Notes: a model not told the origin generated them from the letters alone. Shown: positions 1 through 7,691, numbered from the stretch's first letter. The stretch is DNA of 35,736 bases from Pseudomonadota bacterium (GCA_023431205.1 JAEYXQ010000147.1:1-35736); one strand, 5' to 3'. A program made the numbers and translations.

Positions 1-433
1 CGTGGGTCATGTCCACCGCAGGGGCAATAAGAACGAGCCCGGCGAGCCGCCCTGCCCCACGCTGCTGCAGCGCTCGCGCCAGCAACAGGGCGATCCAGCC
101 GCCCATGGACGATCCCACCACCACCTGCGGCCCTTCGGTGAGGGCAAAGGCCGCCTCGGCCTCTTCGAGCCAGCGCGTTATCGTGCCTTGGGTGAATTCT
201 CCGCCGGAGGCGCCGTGGCCGGAATAGTCGAAGCGGGTCACGGCAAACCCCCGCTCGGCGCCAAGCTCGTCAAGGCAGCTCGCCTTGGCACCGGTCATGT
301 CCGAGCGGAAGCCGCCGAGCCAGAACAGTCCCGGCTGGCCTCCGGCGCGGCGCAGCAGCGCGATTTCGCGCGCGGCAGTTCCCTCTCCGACGAGGAGGCG
401 CGAGGCGACAGGAGCGGGCGCGATCAAGACCAT
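1..433 (-). CDS. Alpha/beta hydrolase, 3' end outside the window
   Basis: This reads leftward and runs off the window edge, so only the first 144 codons are visible. The translation shows an alpha/beta-hydrolase core: an oxyanion-side strand (FWLGGFRSD, about 37-45), DYSGHGASGG (about 69-78) and the nucleophile elbow GSSMGGW with the likely catalytic Ser at 109. The Asp and His of the triad would lie beyond the edge. The substrate cannot be told; serine esterase, acylglucuronide-esterase-like or thioesterase roles are all possible. The start is uncertain. ATG at 433 is used here, but GGAGA lies directly against it and is better spaced for the in-frame TTG at 427. The gene diverges from infC. 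Confidence 0.8.
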   Translation of the reverse strand, partial: MVLIAPAPVASRLLVGEGTAAREIALLRRAGGQPGLFWLGGFRSDMTGAKASCLDELGAERGFAVTRFDYSGHGASGGEFTQGTITRWLEEAEAAFALTEGPQVVVGSSMGGWIALLLARALQQRGAGRLAGLVLIAPAVDMTH

Positions 434-512
434 TCTCCCATGAAGCGGAAACCCTGGGCCTGGCGCGGGCGTTTCCTTGCGGCAACAGCGCGGAAAATCG
501 CACCGGCGCTTG

Positions 513-541
513 TTGACTTATGCCCCCGCTAACACGATTTT
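513..541 (+). promoter_or_regulatory. Candidate sigma70-type promoter of infC
   Basis: TTGACT (513-518) is followed after 17 bases by GATTTT (536-541). The -35 box is good and the -10 box is weak. It lies about 50 bases before the infC start, in the gap between infC and the divergent hydrolase. This is pattern reading only. Confidence 0.35.
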
Positions 542-588
542 AGGCGCGTTTTCACCCCCTCCTACCAATAACACAAGGATAGCTTGCC

Positions 589-1125
589 ATTCGCCGTCCC
601 ATGAGACCCGTGGCCCCCCAAAAGGACGGGCCGATTTCCAATGAGGATATTTCCAGCCCCGACGTGCAGCTGATCGACGCCGAAGGTGAGAACCGCGGCG
701 TGGTGCGTACGCGCGAAGCGCTGGCCGAAGCTCAGGAGCTCGGGCTCGACCTCGTGCTGATCGCGCCGAACTCGGCCCCGCCGGTCGCCAAGATGCTCGA
801 TCTCGGCCGCTTCAAGTATGCCGCCCAGAAGAAGGCAGCCGAAGCGCGCAAGAAGCAGAAGGTCATCGAGGTCAAGGAAGTCCAGCTTCGCCCCAATATC
901 GATGACCACGACTACAACACCAAGATGAAGGCGGTGCAGCGGTTCATCGACGAGGGCGACCGGGTCAAGGTGACGATGCGGTTCCGCGGTCGCGAAATGG
1001 CGCACCAGGAATTGGGCATGCAGCTGCTGCTCAAGGTCCGCGAGCAGATGGACGCCGTCGCCAAGGTGGAGTCGCAGCCCCGCTCGGAAGGCCGGCAGAT
1101 GGTGATGGTGCTGGCGCCGAAGTAA
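589..1125 (+). CDS. infC: Translation initiation factor IF-3, probable AUU start
   Basis: IF-3 binds the 30S subunit, prevents subunit joining and proofreads the start codon and initiator tRNA. The 178-residue product has the N-terminal domain (GPISNEDI, VQLIDAEGENRGVV), the lysine-rich linker (KYAAQKKAAEARKKQK) and the C-terminal domain (RPNIDDHDYNTKM through MVMVLAPK). The first in-frame ATG is at 601, but it is 21 bases from the only Shine-Dalgarno sequence, AAGGA at 575-579. An in-frame ATT at 589 sits 9 bases after that AAGGA and adds Arg-Arg-Pro, as expected for the family's N-terminus. An in-frame stop at 580-582 rules out a longer protein. AUU starts in infC are known from E. coli, where they allow autoregulation. 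The gene stands alone, without rpmI-rplT, and ends at a terminator. Confidence 0.95.
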   Translation: MRRPMRPVAPQKDGPISNEDISSPDVQLIDAEGENRGVVRTREALAEAQELGLDLVLIAPNSAPPVAKMLDLGRFKYAAQKKAAEARKKQKVIEVKEVQLRPNIDDHDYNTKMKAVQRFIDEGDRVKVTMRFRGREMAHQELGMQLLLKVREQMDAVAKVESQPRSEGRQMVMVLAPK

Positions 1126-1150
1126 GGGCGCCGGGCTGTTCAGAGGTTGA

Positions 1151-1177
1151 AGGCGGGCTCAGGCCCGCCTTTTTTTG
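1151..1177 (+). terminator. Rho-independent terminator of infC
   Basis: AGGCGGGC (1151-1158) pairs perfectly with GCCCGCCT (1163-1170) across a 4-base loop and is followed by a run of T. It lies 25 bases after the infC stop codon. Confidence 0.9.
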
Positions 1178-1189
1178 TTTGCGGAGAAG

Positions 1190-1456
1190 ACCCTCACCCT
1201 GGCCCTCTCCTCAAGGGGGCGAGGGACGCAGGAGCGTTGGCACGGTGCCTATTGGTGTCACGCCTTGGCGGGAAGATCAGGGTGAGGGGTTCACCTTTCA
1301 CGGCAGAACCCCAGCGCTGAACCCCTCACCCGCCGCTGCGCGGCGATCTTTTCCCTCAGGGGAGAGGTGAACCGGGGATGGGCCGTGACTGTGGTTCTTC
1401 GCGAGGAGCACTGTCGGTGCAACATCGTCCCCTCTCCCCTCAGGGGAGAGGTGAAG
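1190..1456. repeat. Cluster of GC-rich palindromic intergenic repeats
   Basis: The roughly 300-base gap between infC and the sugar kinase has no convincing gene. It holds several units of a repeat family built on CCCTCTCC...GGGGAGAGG and CCCCTCACCC. One unit is at 1191-1230. GGGTGAGGGGTT near 1280-1291 is inverted relative to AACCCCTCACCC near 1320-1331. A near-perfect palindrome lies at 1431-1451, with ten-base arms around a single base. Similar units occur at 7721-8022, 13918-13946 and 18305-18363. Short open frames here are by-products of the repeats. The units could form RNA hairpins at the 3' ends of the flanking genes. Confidence 0.75.
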
Positions 1457-1476
1457 CGAGGATGTGGCGCTGCGGG

Positions 1477-2454
1477 CTACCCCCTGAGCACAGCCTCGAC
1501 TTCTGCCCGGGTGGGGGGCTTGCAGCCCTTGCGGCCGCAGTTGATGCCGGCGACCACGGCGCCGAAGCGCAGCATGTCGGCAAGGGCGGTGTCGTCGAGG
1601 CGGGCCATGGCGTCGGGGGCAAGGCACTCGTGGTCGTGCAGCCAGGTGATGACGCCGGCCATCAGGCTGTCCCCTGCCCCGACGGTATCGCCGAACACCG
1701 CTGGCCGGTGAATGCCGGCGCTGGCGGTACCGGAGCGGGTGAAGGCGCGTGAGCCCTGATCGCCCAGGGTGACGACGACCAGACGGCAGGCCGGCCCGTC
1801 GAGCAGCTGGCGCGCGTAATCGTCGAGCGACGCGCCGGGGGCGAGCGCCGCAATGTCTTCTTCCGACAGCTTCACCAGGTGCGCGCGCTCGAGGAAGAGC
1901 TGCAGGCGCCGCTTGTAGCCGTCGAAATCGTCAACAAGGCTGGGGCGGACATTGGGGTCGATCGAGATGGTGGCGCCACGGTCGATGGCCGCATCGACGA
2001 CCTCGAGCCAGGCCTCGGCCTCGCGGGGCACGATCGGGCAGAAGCCGCCGATCTGGTAGAGCTCCAGCGCCTGCGGCAGGGCGGCGATGGCACTGTCTGC
2101 CTCGATAGCGCCGTCGGCAGCGCGATAGAAGCCGTAGCGGGCATTGTGACGGTCATCGAAATTGACCACGGCGAGGGTGGTGTAGTCCTTGACCCGCTCG
2201 CCGAGCAGCGCCGTCACCCCGGCCTCTTCCAGTGGACCCGTCAGGTAGTCGCCGAAAGCATCCGCCGAAATCGGACAAAGAAAGCCGGTCTGGTTGCCGA
2301 GCTTTGCCAGCGCAATGGCGCAGTTATAGGGGGAGCCGCCCGGATGGGCGGTCATGACGATCTGCCCCTCGCCGTCCCGGCCGATCATGCGGCCACCCTC
2401 CACCGTCACCTCGGCCTTGAGATCGATCAGGCTTTCGCCGCCGACAACGAACAT
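1477..2454 (-). CDS. PfkB-family carbohydrate kinase (fructokinase-like)
   Basis: This is a 325-residue ATP-dependent ribokinase/PfkB-family sugar kinase. The N-terminus MFVVGGESLID is the family's first strand, HPGGSPYN holds the substrate-binding Gly-Gly motif, and DTVGAGDSLMAG near the C-terminus is the anion-hole signature with the catalytic Asp. Overall style is closest to fructokinases, but PfkB sequence alone does not fix the sugar; 2-keto-3-deoxygluconate or another hexose remains possible. The start is placed at 2454 because upstream codons precede the conserved first strand. The ribosome site is weak (GGGGGT). The gene diverges from the TRAP permease genes, which would suit a shared sugar or sugar-acid role. 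Confidence 0.85.
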   Translation of the reverse strand: MFVVGGESLIDLKAEVTVEGGRMIGRDGEGQIVMTAHPGGSPYNCAIALAKLGNQTGFLCPISADAFGDYLTGPLEEAGVTALLGERVKDYTTLAVVNFDDRHNARYGFYRAADGAIEADSAIAALPQALELYQIGGFCPIVPREAEAWLEVVDAAIDRGATISIDPNVRPSLVDDFDGYKRRLQLFLERAHLVKLSEEDIAALAPGASLDDYARQLLDGPACRLVVVTLGDQGSRAFTRSGTASAGIHRPAVFGDTVGAGDSLMAGVITWLHDHECLAPDAMARLDDTALADMLRFGAVVAGINCGRKGCKPPTRAEVEAVLRG

Positions 2455-2477
2455 CCGCACCCCCAACACTAAGTTGC

Positions 2478-2499
2478 GCCGACATAGCATCTTGTCGGC
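2478..2499. other. Inverted repeat upstream of the sugar kinase
   Basis: GCCGACA (2478-2484) and TGTCGGC (2493-2499) form perfect 7-base arms around 8 bases, 24 bases before the kinase start. It could be an operator or a leader hairpin. No second copy was noticed. Confidence 0.3.
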
Positions 2500-2637
2500 T
2501 GCTGTCGCCAGCACCGCAAGGAGCGGTTTCCCCTAAGCAACGTGGGGAAATTATTGACGATGGAAATCAATCCTGTTCTACCAAAACCAGCAGCGGAGGC
2601 ACATCCGCGCCGGACTGAGTGACGGGGGAGGATCAGG

Positions 2638-3195
2638 GTGCAAGGACTCGCCTGGCTGGTGCGCGGCATCAGTGGCGTCAACCGGGTTGTGGGGGAAGTC
2701 CTCAGCTGGCTGGCGCTGGGATGCGTGCTCGTCTGTTTCACCGTGGTGGCGCAGCGCTATGTCTTCCACACCTCTACCCTGTGGATGCAGGACCTCTATG
2801 TGTGGATGAGCGGCGCCATGTTCACCGCCGTCGCCGGGTTTGCGCTGCTGCGCGGCGACCATGTGCGGGTGGACATCTTCTATCGACCCTGGCCGGTGCG
2901 GCGCAAAGCCATTGCCGACCTGTTCGGGGTCGTGGTGTTCCTGCTCCCCTTCGTGATCGTGGTGTGGGTCTACGCCTTTCCCGCCGTCCGGCGGTCCTGG
3001 AGCTTTTACGAAGGCTCCTCCAATATCGGGGGCATGCCGGGGCTGTTCCTGCTCAAGACCTTTATTCTTCTGTTCTGCGTGCTGGTTGGCATTCAGGGCA
3101 TCGCCATGGCGGCACGCTCCATCCTGGTTCTGGCCGGGCGCGAGCATTTGCTGCCGGCGTCGCTACGCTATGAAGCCGAGAAGGGGCACGGCTGA
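2638..3195 (+). CDS. dctQ: TRAP transporter small permease, DctQ family
   Basis: This is the small membrane subunit of a TRAP transporter, which couples solute uptake to a Na+ gradient and captures solute with a periplasmic binding protein. The 185-residue protein has four hydrophobic segments (about 20-40, 57-75, 98-120, 138-160). Family-typical WMQDLYVW and GDHVRVDIFY lie in the first half. The start is GTG at 2638 with GGGGGAGG 6 bases upstream. A weak promoter candidate, TTGACG at 2554-2559, has no good -10. The stop overlaps the dctM start as TGATG, so the two are translationally coupled. The binding protein is nearby on the other strand. Confidence 0.92.
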   Translation: MQGLAWLVRGISGVNRVVGEVLSWLALGCVLVCFTVVAQRYVFHTSTLWMQDLYVWMSGAMFTAVAGFALLRGDHVRVDIFYRPWPVRRKAIADLFGVVVFLLPFVIVVWVYAFPAVRRSWSFYEGSSNIGGMPGLFLLKTFILLFCVLVGIQGIAMAARSILVLAGREHLLPASLRYEAEKGHG

Positions 3196-4583
3196 TGGAT
3201 CCCGTCCTTATCGGCGAGCTCCTCGCCGGCCTGATGTTCGTCGGCGTCATCGGCGTGCTGATGCTCGGCTTCCCCGTTGCCTTCTCGCTGGCTGGTACCG
3301 CCATCCTGTTCGGCCTCGTCGGCTGGCTGCTCGGCGTCTACGACCCGTCCAACTACGGCTCGCTGGCCGGCCGCTATATCGGCCTGATGACCAACGAGGT
3401 GCTGGTCGCAGTGCCACTGTTTGTGTTCATGGGCGTGATGCTGGAGCGATCCGGCATTGCCGAGCAGTTGCTGCTGACCATGGGCAAGCTGTTCGGCAAC
3501 CTGCGCGGGGGCCTGGCCCTGTCGGTGATCGTGGTGGGTGCGCTGCTCGCCGCCTCGACCGGCGTGGTCGGTGCCACCGTCGTCACCATGGGGCTGATCT
3601 CCCTGCCGGCCATGCTGCGCGCCGGCTATGACCCCAAGCTCGCGACCGGCGTGATCTGCGCCTCCGGCACGCTGGGGCAGATCATCCCACCATCCACCGT
3701 TCTCATCTTCATGGGCGACATGCTCTCGGGCATCAACGCCCAGGTGCAGATGGAAAAGGGCAATTTTGCCCCGGAACCGGTGTCGGTCGGCGCGCTGTTC
3801 GCGGGCGCCATCATCCCGGGCCTGCTGCTGGTGGGGTTCTATGCCCTGTTCGTCATCTTCAAGGCCTGGCGTGATCCGCAGTCGGCCCCTGCCACCCCCG
3901 TGCCGGAAGCCGAAAAGGCGCATCTGTGGCGCGAGGTCGTGGTCGCCCTGATCCCGCCGCTGCTGCTGATCGTGGCCGTGCTGGGCTCGATCCTTGCCGG
4001 TATCGCCACCCCGACCGAGGCGGCTTCGGTGGGCTCGGTCGGCGCCCTGCTGCTGTCGCTGCTGCGCGGCAAGCTCAATCTCGGCATCCTGCGCCAGGCG
4101 GTGATCTCGACCGCCACCATCACCTCCATGGTATTCATCATCCTGTTCGGCGCCGCCGTGTTTTCCATCGTCTTCCGCATGATGGGTGGGGACAACCTCG
4201 TGCACGAATTCCTGTCGTCGATGCCGGGCGGCGCCATCGGCGCCATCATCATCGTGATGTTCGTGATGTTCCTGCTCGGGTTCATCCTCGACACCTTCGA
4301 GATCATCTTCATCGTGATCCCGATCACCGCGCCGGTGCTGCTGGCGCTCGATGTGAACCCGATCTGGCTCGGCGTGATGGTGGGCGTGAACCTGCAGACC
4401 AGCTTTCTGACGCCACCCTTCGGCTTTGCGCTGTTCTACCTCCGCGGCGTGGCGCCGGCGCGGGTGTCTACCGGCATGATCTATCGCGGTGTGGTGCCGT
4501 TCGTGATCCTGCAGATCATCGGCCTGATCACGCTGTTCGTCTTCCCGCAGCTCATCACCTGGCTGCCGGACCTGCTGTACTGA
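3195..4583 (+). CDS. dctM: TRAP transporter large permease, DctM family
   Basis: This 462-residue protein is the transport channel of the TRAP system. It is almost entirely hydrophobic, with about 12 membrane segments, and carries DctM-family stretches such as NEVLVAVPLFVFMG, the SGTLGQIIPPSTVLI region and LQTSFLTPPFGFALFYLRG. The PPS and TPP elements match the re-entrant hairpin regions of the family. A cytoplasmic loop near 220-250 links the halves. Its ATG shares one base with the dctQ stop. The length is slightly above the usual 425-440. It ends at a bidirectional terminator shared with the convergent dctP gene. Confidence 0.95.
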   Translation: MDPVLIGELLAGLMFVGVIGVLMLGFPVAFSLAGTAILFGLVGWLLGVYDPSNYGSLAGRYIGLMTNEVLVAVPLFVFMGVMLERSGIAEQLLLTMGKLFGNLRGGLALSVIVVGALLAASTGVVGATVVTMGLISLPAMLRAGYDPKLATGVICASGTLGQIIPPSTVLIFMGDMLSGINAQVQMEKGNFAPEPVSVGALFAGAIIPGLLLVGFYALFVIFKAWRDPQSAPATPVPEAEKAHLWREVVVALIPPLLLIVAVLGSILAGIATPTEAASVGSVGALLLSLLRGKLNLGILRQAVISTATITSMVFIILFGAAVFSIVFRMMGGDNLVHEFLSSMPGGAIGAIIIVMFVMFLLGFILDTFEIIFIVIPITAPVLLALDVNPIWLGVMVGVNLQTSFLTPPFGFALFYLRGVAPARVSTGMIYRGVVPFVILQIIGLITLFVFPQLITWLPDLLY

Positions 4584-4612
4584 CCAGCGGCTGCGGCCGC
4601 AGCAGACCAGTA

Positions 4613-4640
4613 AAAAGCCCGGGCCGAAGCCCGGGCTTTT
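4613..4640. terminator. Bidirectional terminator between dctM and dctP
   Basis: AAAAGCCCGGGC (4613-4624) and GCCCGGGCTTTT (4629-4640) form a perfect 12-bp stem with a CGAA loop. The A-rich and T-rich ends give a U-tail on both strands. It lies between convergent genes and should serve both. Confidence 0.92.
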
Positions 4641-4662
4641 CCGTTCCGCGACTGGCGCTGGC

Positions 4663-5763
4663 TCAGTCGAACTTGATGTACTTCTCGCGGGCCTCGAGGT
4701 AGGCCATGTCGGTATCGCGGGTGCGCGCGCGCAGGAGATTGAACGCCGACACGAAGCTCTCGGCGGTTTCCTTGGTCAGGGCGTCGCCGCTCTCGCGGAT
4801 CTCGGCCATCAGTTCCATGGACGCCTTGGCACCGGCCTCGATGATCTCCTCGGGGAACTTGCGGACCTGCACGCCATGCTCGCTGACCAGCGCGGCGAGG
4901 GCACGCGGATCGTTGGCATACATGTCGGACGAGACCTGGTCATAGGACGACTGCGCTGCGATACGCACGATCTCCTGCAGGTCTTCGGGCAGTTCCTGGA
5001 ACTTGGCCTTGTCAACCACCAGTTCGGTGGCAAGGCCCGGCTCGACGAAGCTGGGGAAGTAGTAGTTCTTGGCGATCTGGTAGAAGCCCAGCGCCAGGTC
5101 GTTATAGGGACCGACGAACTCGGCGGCATCGAGCGTGCCGGACTGGAGCGCGGCGAAGATTTCGCCGGCGGCGAGGTTGATCACCGAAGCGCCGAGCTTG
5201 GCCCAGACCTGCCCACCGAGGCCGGGGGTGCGGAAGCGCAGGCCCTGGATGTCGGAGACGCCGGTCAGTTCGTTGCGGAACCAGCCGCCAGCCTGGGTAC
5301 CGGTGTCGCCGGAGAGGAACCCCTGAACGCCGAACTGGTCGTAGACCTTGTCCCAGATTTCCTGGCCGCCGAGATAGTGGACCCAGGCGGTCAGCTCGCG
5401 GTTGGTCATGCCGAAGGGCACGCCGGTGAAGAAGCTCAGCGCCTGCGACTTGTTCTGCCAGTAGTAGGGCGTGCCGTGGCTCATTTCGGCCGAGCCGTCG
5501 ATCACCGCGTCGAGCGCCTGCAGGCCGGGCACCATTTCGCCGGCCGCGAACACCTGCACGGTCAGGCGGCCACCGGAGGCCTTGGTGATGCGGTCCGCCA
5601 GGGTCTGCGCACCGACGCCGAGGCCCGGGAAGTTCTTGGGCCAGGTGGTGACCATGCGCCAGGTGATGTTGCCCTGGGCGATGGCGGGCGTTGCCAGCGT
5701 CGTCGCCGCGGCGGCGCCGACGGCCGCGACCGAAGCGGATTTGAAGAATTCACGTCTTTTCAT
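4663..5763 (-). CDS. dctP: TRAP transporter binding protein, DctP/TakP-like
   Basis: This is the periplasmic solute receptor of the TRAP system, 366 residues. The N-terminus MKRREFFKSASVAAVGAAAA...AIAQ is a signal peptide with a twin-arginine-like RREFFK motif. The mature part shows family features: WPKNFPGLGVGAQTLADRI, GGQVWAKLGA, LQSGTLDAAEFVGPYND. GWFRNEL and FVGPYNDL resemble the metal-linked 2-oxoacid site of TakP-type receptors, so pyruvate-like 2-oxoacids or hydroxyacids are plausible ligands, though this is only inference. The start is at 5763 because GGGAGGA lies 6 bases upstream and the signal peptide begins there. It is convergent with dctQM rather than in one operon with them. Confidence 0.92.
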   Translation of the reverse strand: MKRREFFKSASVAAVGAAAATTLATPAIAQGNITWRMVTTWPKNFPGLGVGAQTLADRITKASGGRLTVQVFAAGEMVPGLQALDAVIDGSAEMSHGTPYYWQNKSQALSFFTGVPFGMTNRELTAWVHYLGGQEIWDKVYDQFGVQGFLSGDTGTQAGGWFRNELTGVSDIQGLRFRTPGLGGQVWAKLGASVINLAAGEIFAALQSGTLDAAEFVGPYNDLALGFYQIAKNYYFPSFVEPGLATELVVDKAKFQELPEDLQEIVRIAAQSSYDQVSSDMYANDPRALAALVSEHGVQVRKFPEEIIEAGAKASMELMAEIRESGDALTKETAESFVSAFNLLRARTRDTDMAYLEAREKYIKFD

Positions 5764-5796
5764 AAAGGTCCTCCCGACTGGCGCGTGCCCTTGCAA

Positions 5797-5828
5797 GCGC
5801 CGCCGATGTCACCGCCCTGCGGCGGCGC
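5797..5828 (-). other. Hairpin in the 5' leader of dctP
   Basis: GCGCCGCCG (5797-5805) and CGGCGGCGC (5820-5828) form 9-bp perfect arms with a 14-base loop, starting 34 bases before the dctP start codon. If transcribed it would be an RNA stem just ahead of the ribosome site. No known riboswitch is recognised. Confidence 0.35.
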
Positions 5829-5926
5829 ATCAGTTGACGCTAGAAAAGCAACGTCGTTTGCGGCTGTCCAGCATGTTGTTGGTTGGGCAGCAGATTCAGG
5901 CCCGGTGAAATAACGTCCGGAAGCGG

Positions 5927-5956
5927 GGAATAAAGTTCTTGGGGCGGTGTTCATCT
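5927..5956 (+). promoter_or_regulatory. Candidate ECF-sigma promoter of the sigma/anti-sigma operon
   Basis: GGAATAAA at 5927-5934 looks like the GGAA-type -35 element used by many ECF sigma factors. TTCATCT at 5950-5956 is at a suitable distance for a -10 element. It lies about 40 bases before the first gene of an operon that encodes an ECF sigma factor. Autoregulation is common for such operons, so this site is an inferred target of that sigma factor. Confidence 0.35.
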
Positions 5957-5995
5957 GGGTACGGGCCGCACCGGCCCGCAACAGGAGGACTCCCC

Positions 5996-6394
5996 ATGCA
6001 TGTGCGTTCCCTATTTGCCGGCGCTGCCGCGCTCGCTCTGCTTGCCCTGCCGGGCTTTGCCGCCGAGTATCTGGGCGGGGTGGTGCAATCGACCGATATC
6101 GGCGGCCAGATGGTACTGACCGACAGCAACGGCATGGCGCTCTACACTTTCGACAAGGACACCAATGGCGACGGCAAGAGCGTCTGCAACGGCGACTGCG
6201 CGGTGAAGTGGCCGCCGCTGATGGCTGACGACACCGCCCAGCCCGAGGGCGACTTCACCGTCGTCACCCGCGACGACGGCACCAAGATGTGGGCCTACAA
6301 GGGCTGGCCGCTTTACTACTGGTACGAAGACATGGCCGCCGGCGACACCAAGGGTGACGGCGTCGGTGGCGTCTGGCACCTTGCGGTCGAGTAA
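5996..6394 (+). CDS. Small secreted protein of the COG4315 / lipoprotein_15 family
   Basis: This is a 132-residue exported protein. MHVRSLFAGAAALALLALPGFAAEYL is a signal peptide with an AxA-type cleavage site; there is no lipobox Cys. The mature part has two copies of the family's aromatic repeat: LTDSNGMALYTFDKD (about 40-54), with the Yx(F/W/Y)xxD motif, and WAYKGWPLYYWYED (about 98-111). SVCNGDCAVKWPPL lies between them and holds the conserved Cys pair. The molecular function of the family is unknown. The start is ATG at 5996 with AGGAGG 8 bases upstream. It precedes the ECF sigma and anti-sigma genes, as its homologues often do, so an envelope-stress role is likely. Confidence 0.9.
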   Translation: MHVRSLFAGAAALALLALPGFAAEYLGGVVQSTDIGGQMVLTDSNGMALYTFDKDTNGDGKSVCNGDCAVKWPPLMADDTAQPEGDFTVVTRDDGTKMWAYKGWPLYYWYEDMAAGDTKGDGVGGVWHLAVE

Positions 6395-6411
6395 GGGCTG
6401 AGGAGGCCGTC

Positions 6412-6918
6412 CTGGACGCATTCCTCGACGAGGTTGAGGCCGCCGTGCCGGCGCTCAGGCGATATGCCCGGGCGCTGACGCGCAATGCCGATCGCGCCGA
6501 CGACCTGGTCCAGGACTGCCTCGAGCGCGCCATCAGCCGGCGCGGACTGTTCCGCCCCAGGAGCACGGTCCGCGCCTGGCTGTTCACCATCCTCGTCAAC
6601 CTCCACCGCAACGGCTTGCGCGCCGATCGGCGCCGCGGCGAGGGCGTGCCGCTGGAGTTGCTGCCCGACCCCTCCGTGGCGGCGCCGCAGCCGGGGCACC
6701 TGGCACTGGCGGAGGTGGCCCGCGCCATCGACACTCTTCCCCTCGAGCAGAAGGAAGCCCTGTTGCTGATCGCTCTCGAAGGCCTCGCCTACCAGGAGGC
6801 CGCCGCCATTCTCGGCATCCCGCCCGGCACGCTGATGAGCCGGCTGGCCCGTGCTCGCGCCGCGCTGCGGACGCTGACCGGCACGCCGGCGGAGCCGCAT
6901 CTGAGGACGGTGAAATGA
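6412..6918 (+). CDS. ECF-family RNA polymerase sigma factor
   Basis: This is a group 4 (ECF) sigma factor that directs RNA polymerase to stress promoters. Sigma region 2 is visible as RRYARALTRNADRADDLVQDCLERA and AWLFTILVNLHRN. Region 4 is LPLEQKEALLLIALEGLAYQEAAAILGIPPGTLMSRLARARAAL. The start is unclear. The first conventional codon is GTG at 6445, which would cut into the first helix. CTG at 6412 keeps LDAFLDEVEAAVPALRRYA, as expected for the family, and has AGGAGG 5 bases before it. CTG is used here with caution. The gene starts 17 bases after the secreted-protein gene and overlaps the anti-sigma gene as ATGA. Confidence 0.9.
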   Translation: MDAFLDEVEAAVPALRRYARALTRNADRADDLVQDCLERAISRRGLFRPRSTVRAWLFTILVNLHRNGLRADRRRGEGVPLELLPDPSVAAPQPGHLALAEVARAIDTLPLEQKEALLLIALEGLAYQEAAAILGIPPGTLMSRLARARAALRTLTGTPAEPHLRTVK

Positions 6919-7691
6919 CGGTCACCCGCGAACAGCTGATGGCCTATGCCGATGGGCAACTGCCCGAGAACGAACGCGTATCGGTCGAGACGTGGCTTGG
7001 CGCCAACCCGGAGGCCGCGGCGGAAGTGGCGATGACCCTCCGGCAGAACGACGCCATCCGCACCCTGTTCGCGCCTGCCGGCGCGGAACCGCTGCCGGCG
7101 GCCCTGCGTGCTGCCACCATCGCCGCACGGCTCGCGCGGCGTCGTCGGCAGATGGTTCTGCGCGTGGCGGCGGCGGTGGCGCTGGTCGGCATCGGGCTCG
7201 GCCTGGGCTGGTTCGGCCGGCCGCTCGTCGAACGACAGCCGGCCTACGCGCTCCTGGTCGCCGATGCGCTGCGGGCGCACAGCGTGTTCGTGGCCGAGAA
7301 CCGGCACGCCGTGGAAGTGCCCGGCAGCGATGGCGAGCACCTGTCCACCTGGCTGTCCAACCGGCTCGAAACCCCGCTGGGCATGCCCGACCTCAGCGCC
7401 GAAGGGCTGAGGCTGGTGGGCGGCCGGTTGCTGCCGGGTCAACCGGAGCTCGGCGGGCGGGCAGCGCAGCTGATGTACGAGGACGCAAGCGGGCAGCGGG
7501 TGACGATCTATGTGACGGCCGCCTTGCCCGGCGGCGCCGAGGACTACGAGCATGTCGAGGCAGGTCCGGCCGAAGCGGTGTACTGGGCCGACGGGCGCAT
7601 CACCTGCACGGTGATCGGCACGCTGCCGCCCGAGCGGTTGCAGACGGTGGCGCGGGCGGTGTTTTCGCAGATGAAGGGCGTAGAGGCTTAG
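6915..7691 (+). CDS. Transmembrane anti-sigma factor
   Basis: This 258-residue protein probably holds the neighbouring ECF sigma factor at the membrane. Residues 1-50 (REQLMAYADGQL, LGANPEAAAEVAMTLRQND) form the cytoplasmic sigma-binding part. There is no HxxxCxxC zinc motif, so it is not a classic ZAS-type anti-sigma. A basic stretch (ARLARRRRQ) precedes one membrane helix at about 80-101, and the rest would be periplasmic. The start overlaps the sigma-factor stop as ATGA, so the two are coupled. What releases the sigma factor cannot be read from the sequence. Confidence 0.88.
   Translation: MTVTREQLMAYADGQLPENERVSVETWLGANPEAAAEVAMTLRQNDAIRTLFAPAGAEPLPAALRAATIAARLARRRRQMVLRVAAAVALVGIGLGLGWFGRPLVERQPAYALLVADALRAHSVFVAENRHAVEVPGSDGEHLSTWLSNRLETPLGMPDLSAEGLRLVGGRLLPGQPELGGRAAQLMYEDASGQRVTIYVTAALPGGAEDYEHVEAGPAEAVYWADGRITCTVIGTLPPERLQTVARAVFSQMKGVEA

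Noticed and set aside
1177..1476. Small open frames in the gap after infC
   Set aside because: They follow the palindromic repeat sequence on both strands and lack ribosome sites and recognisable domains.
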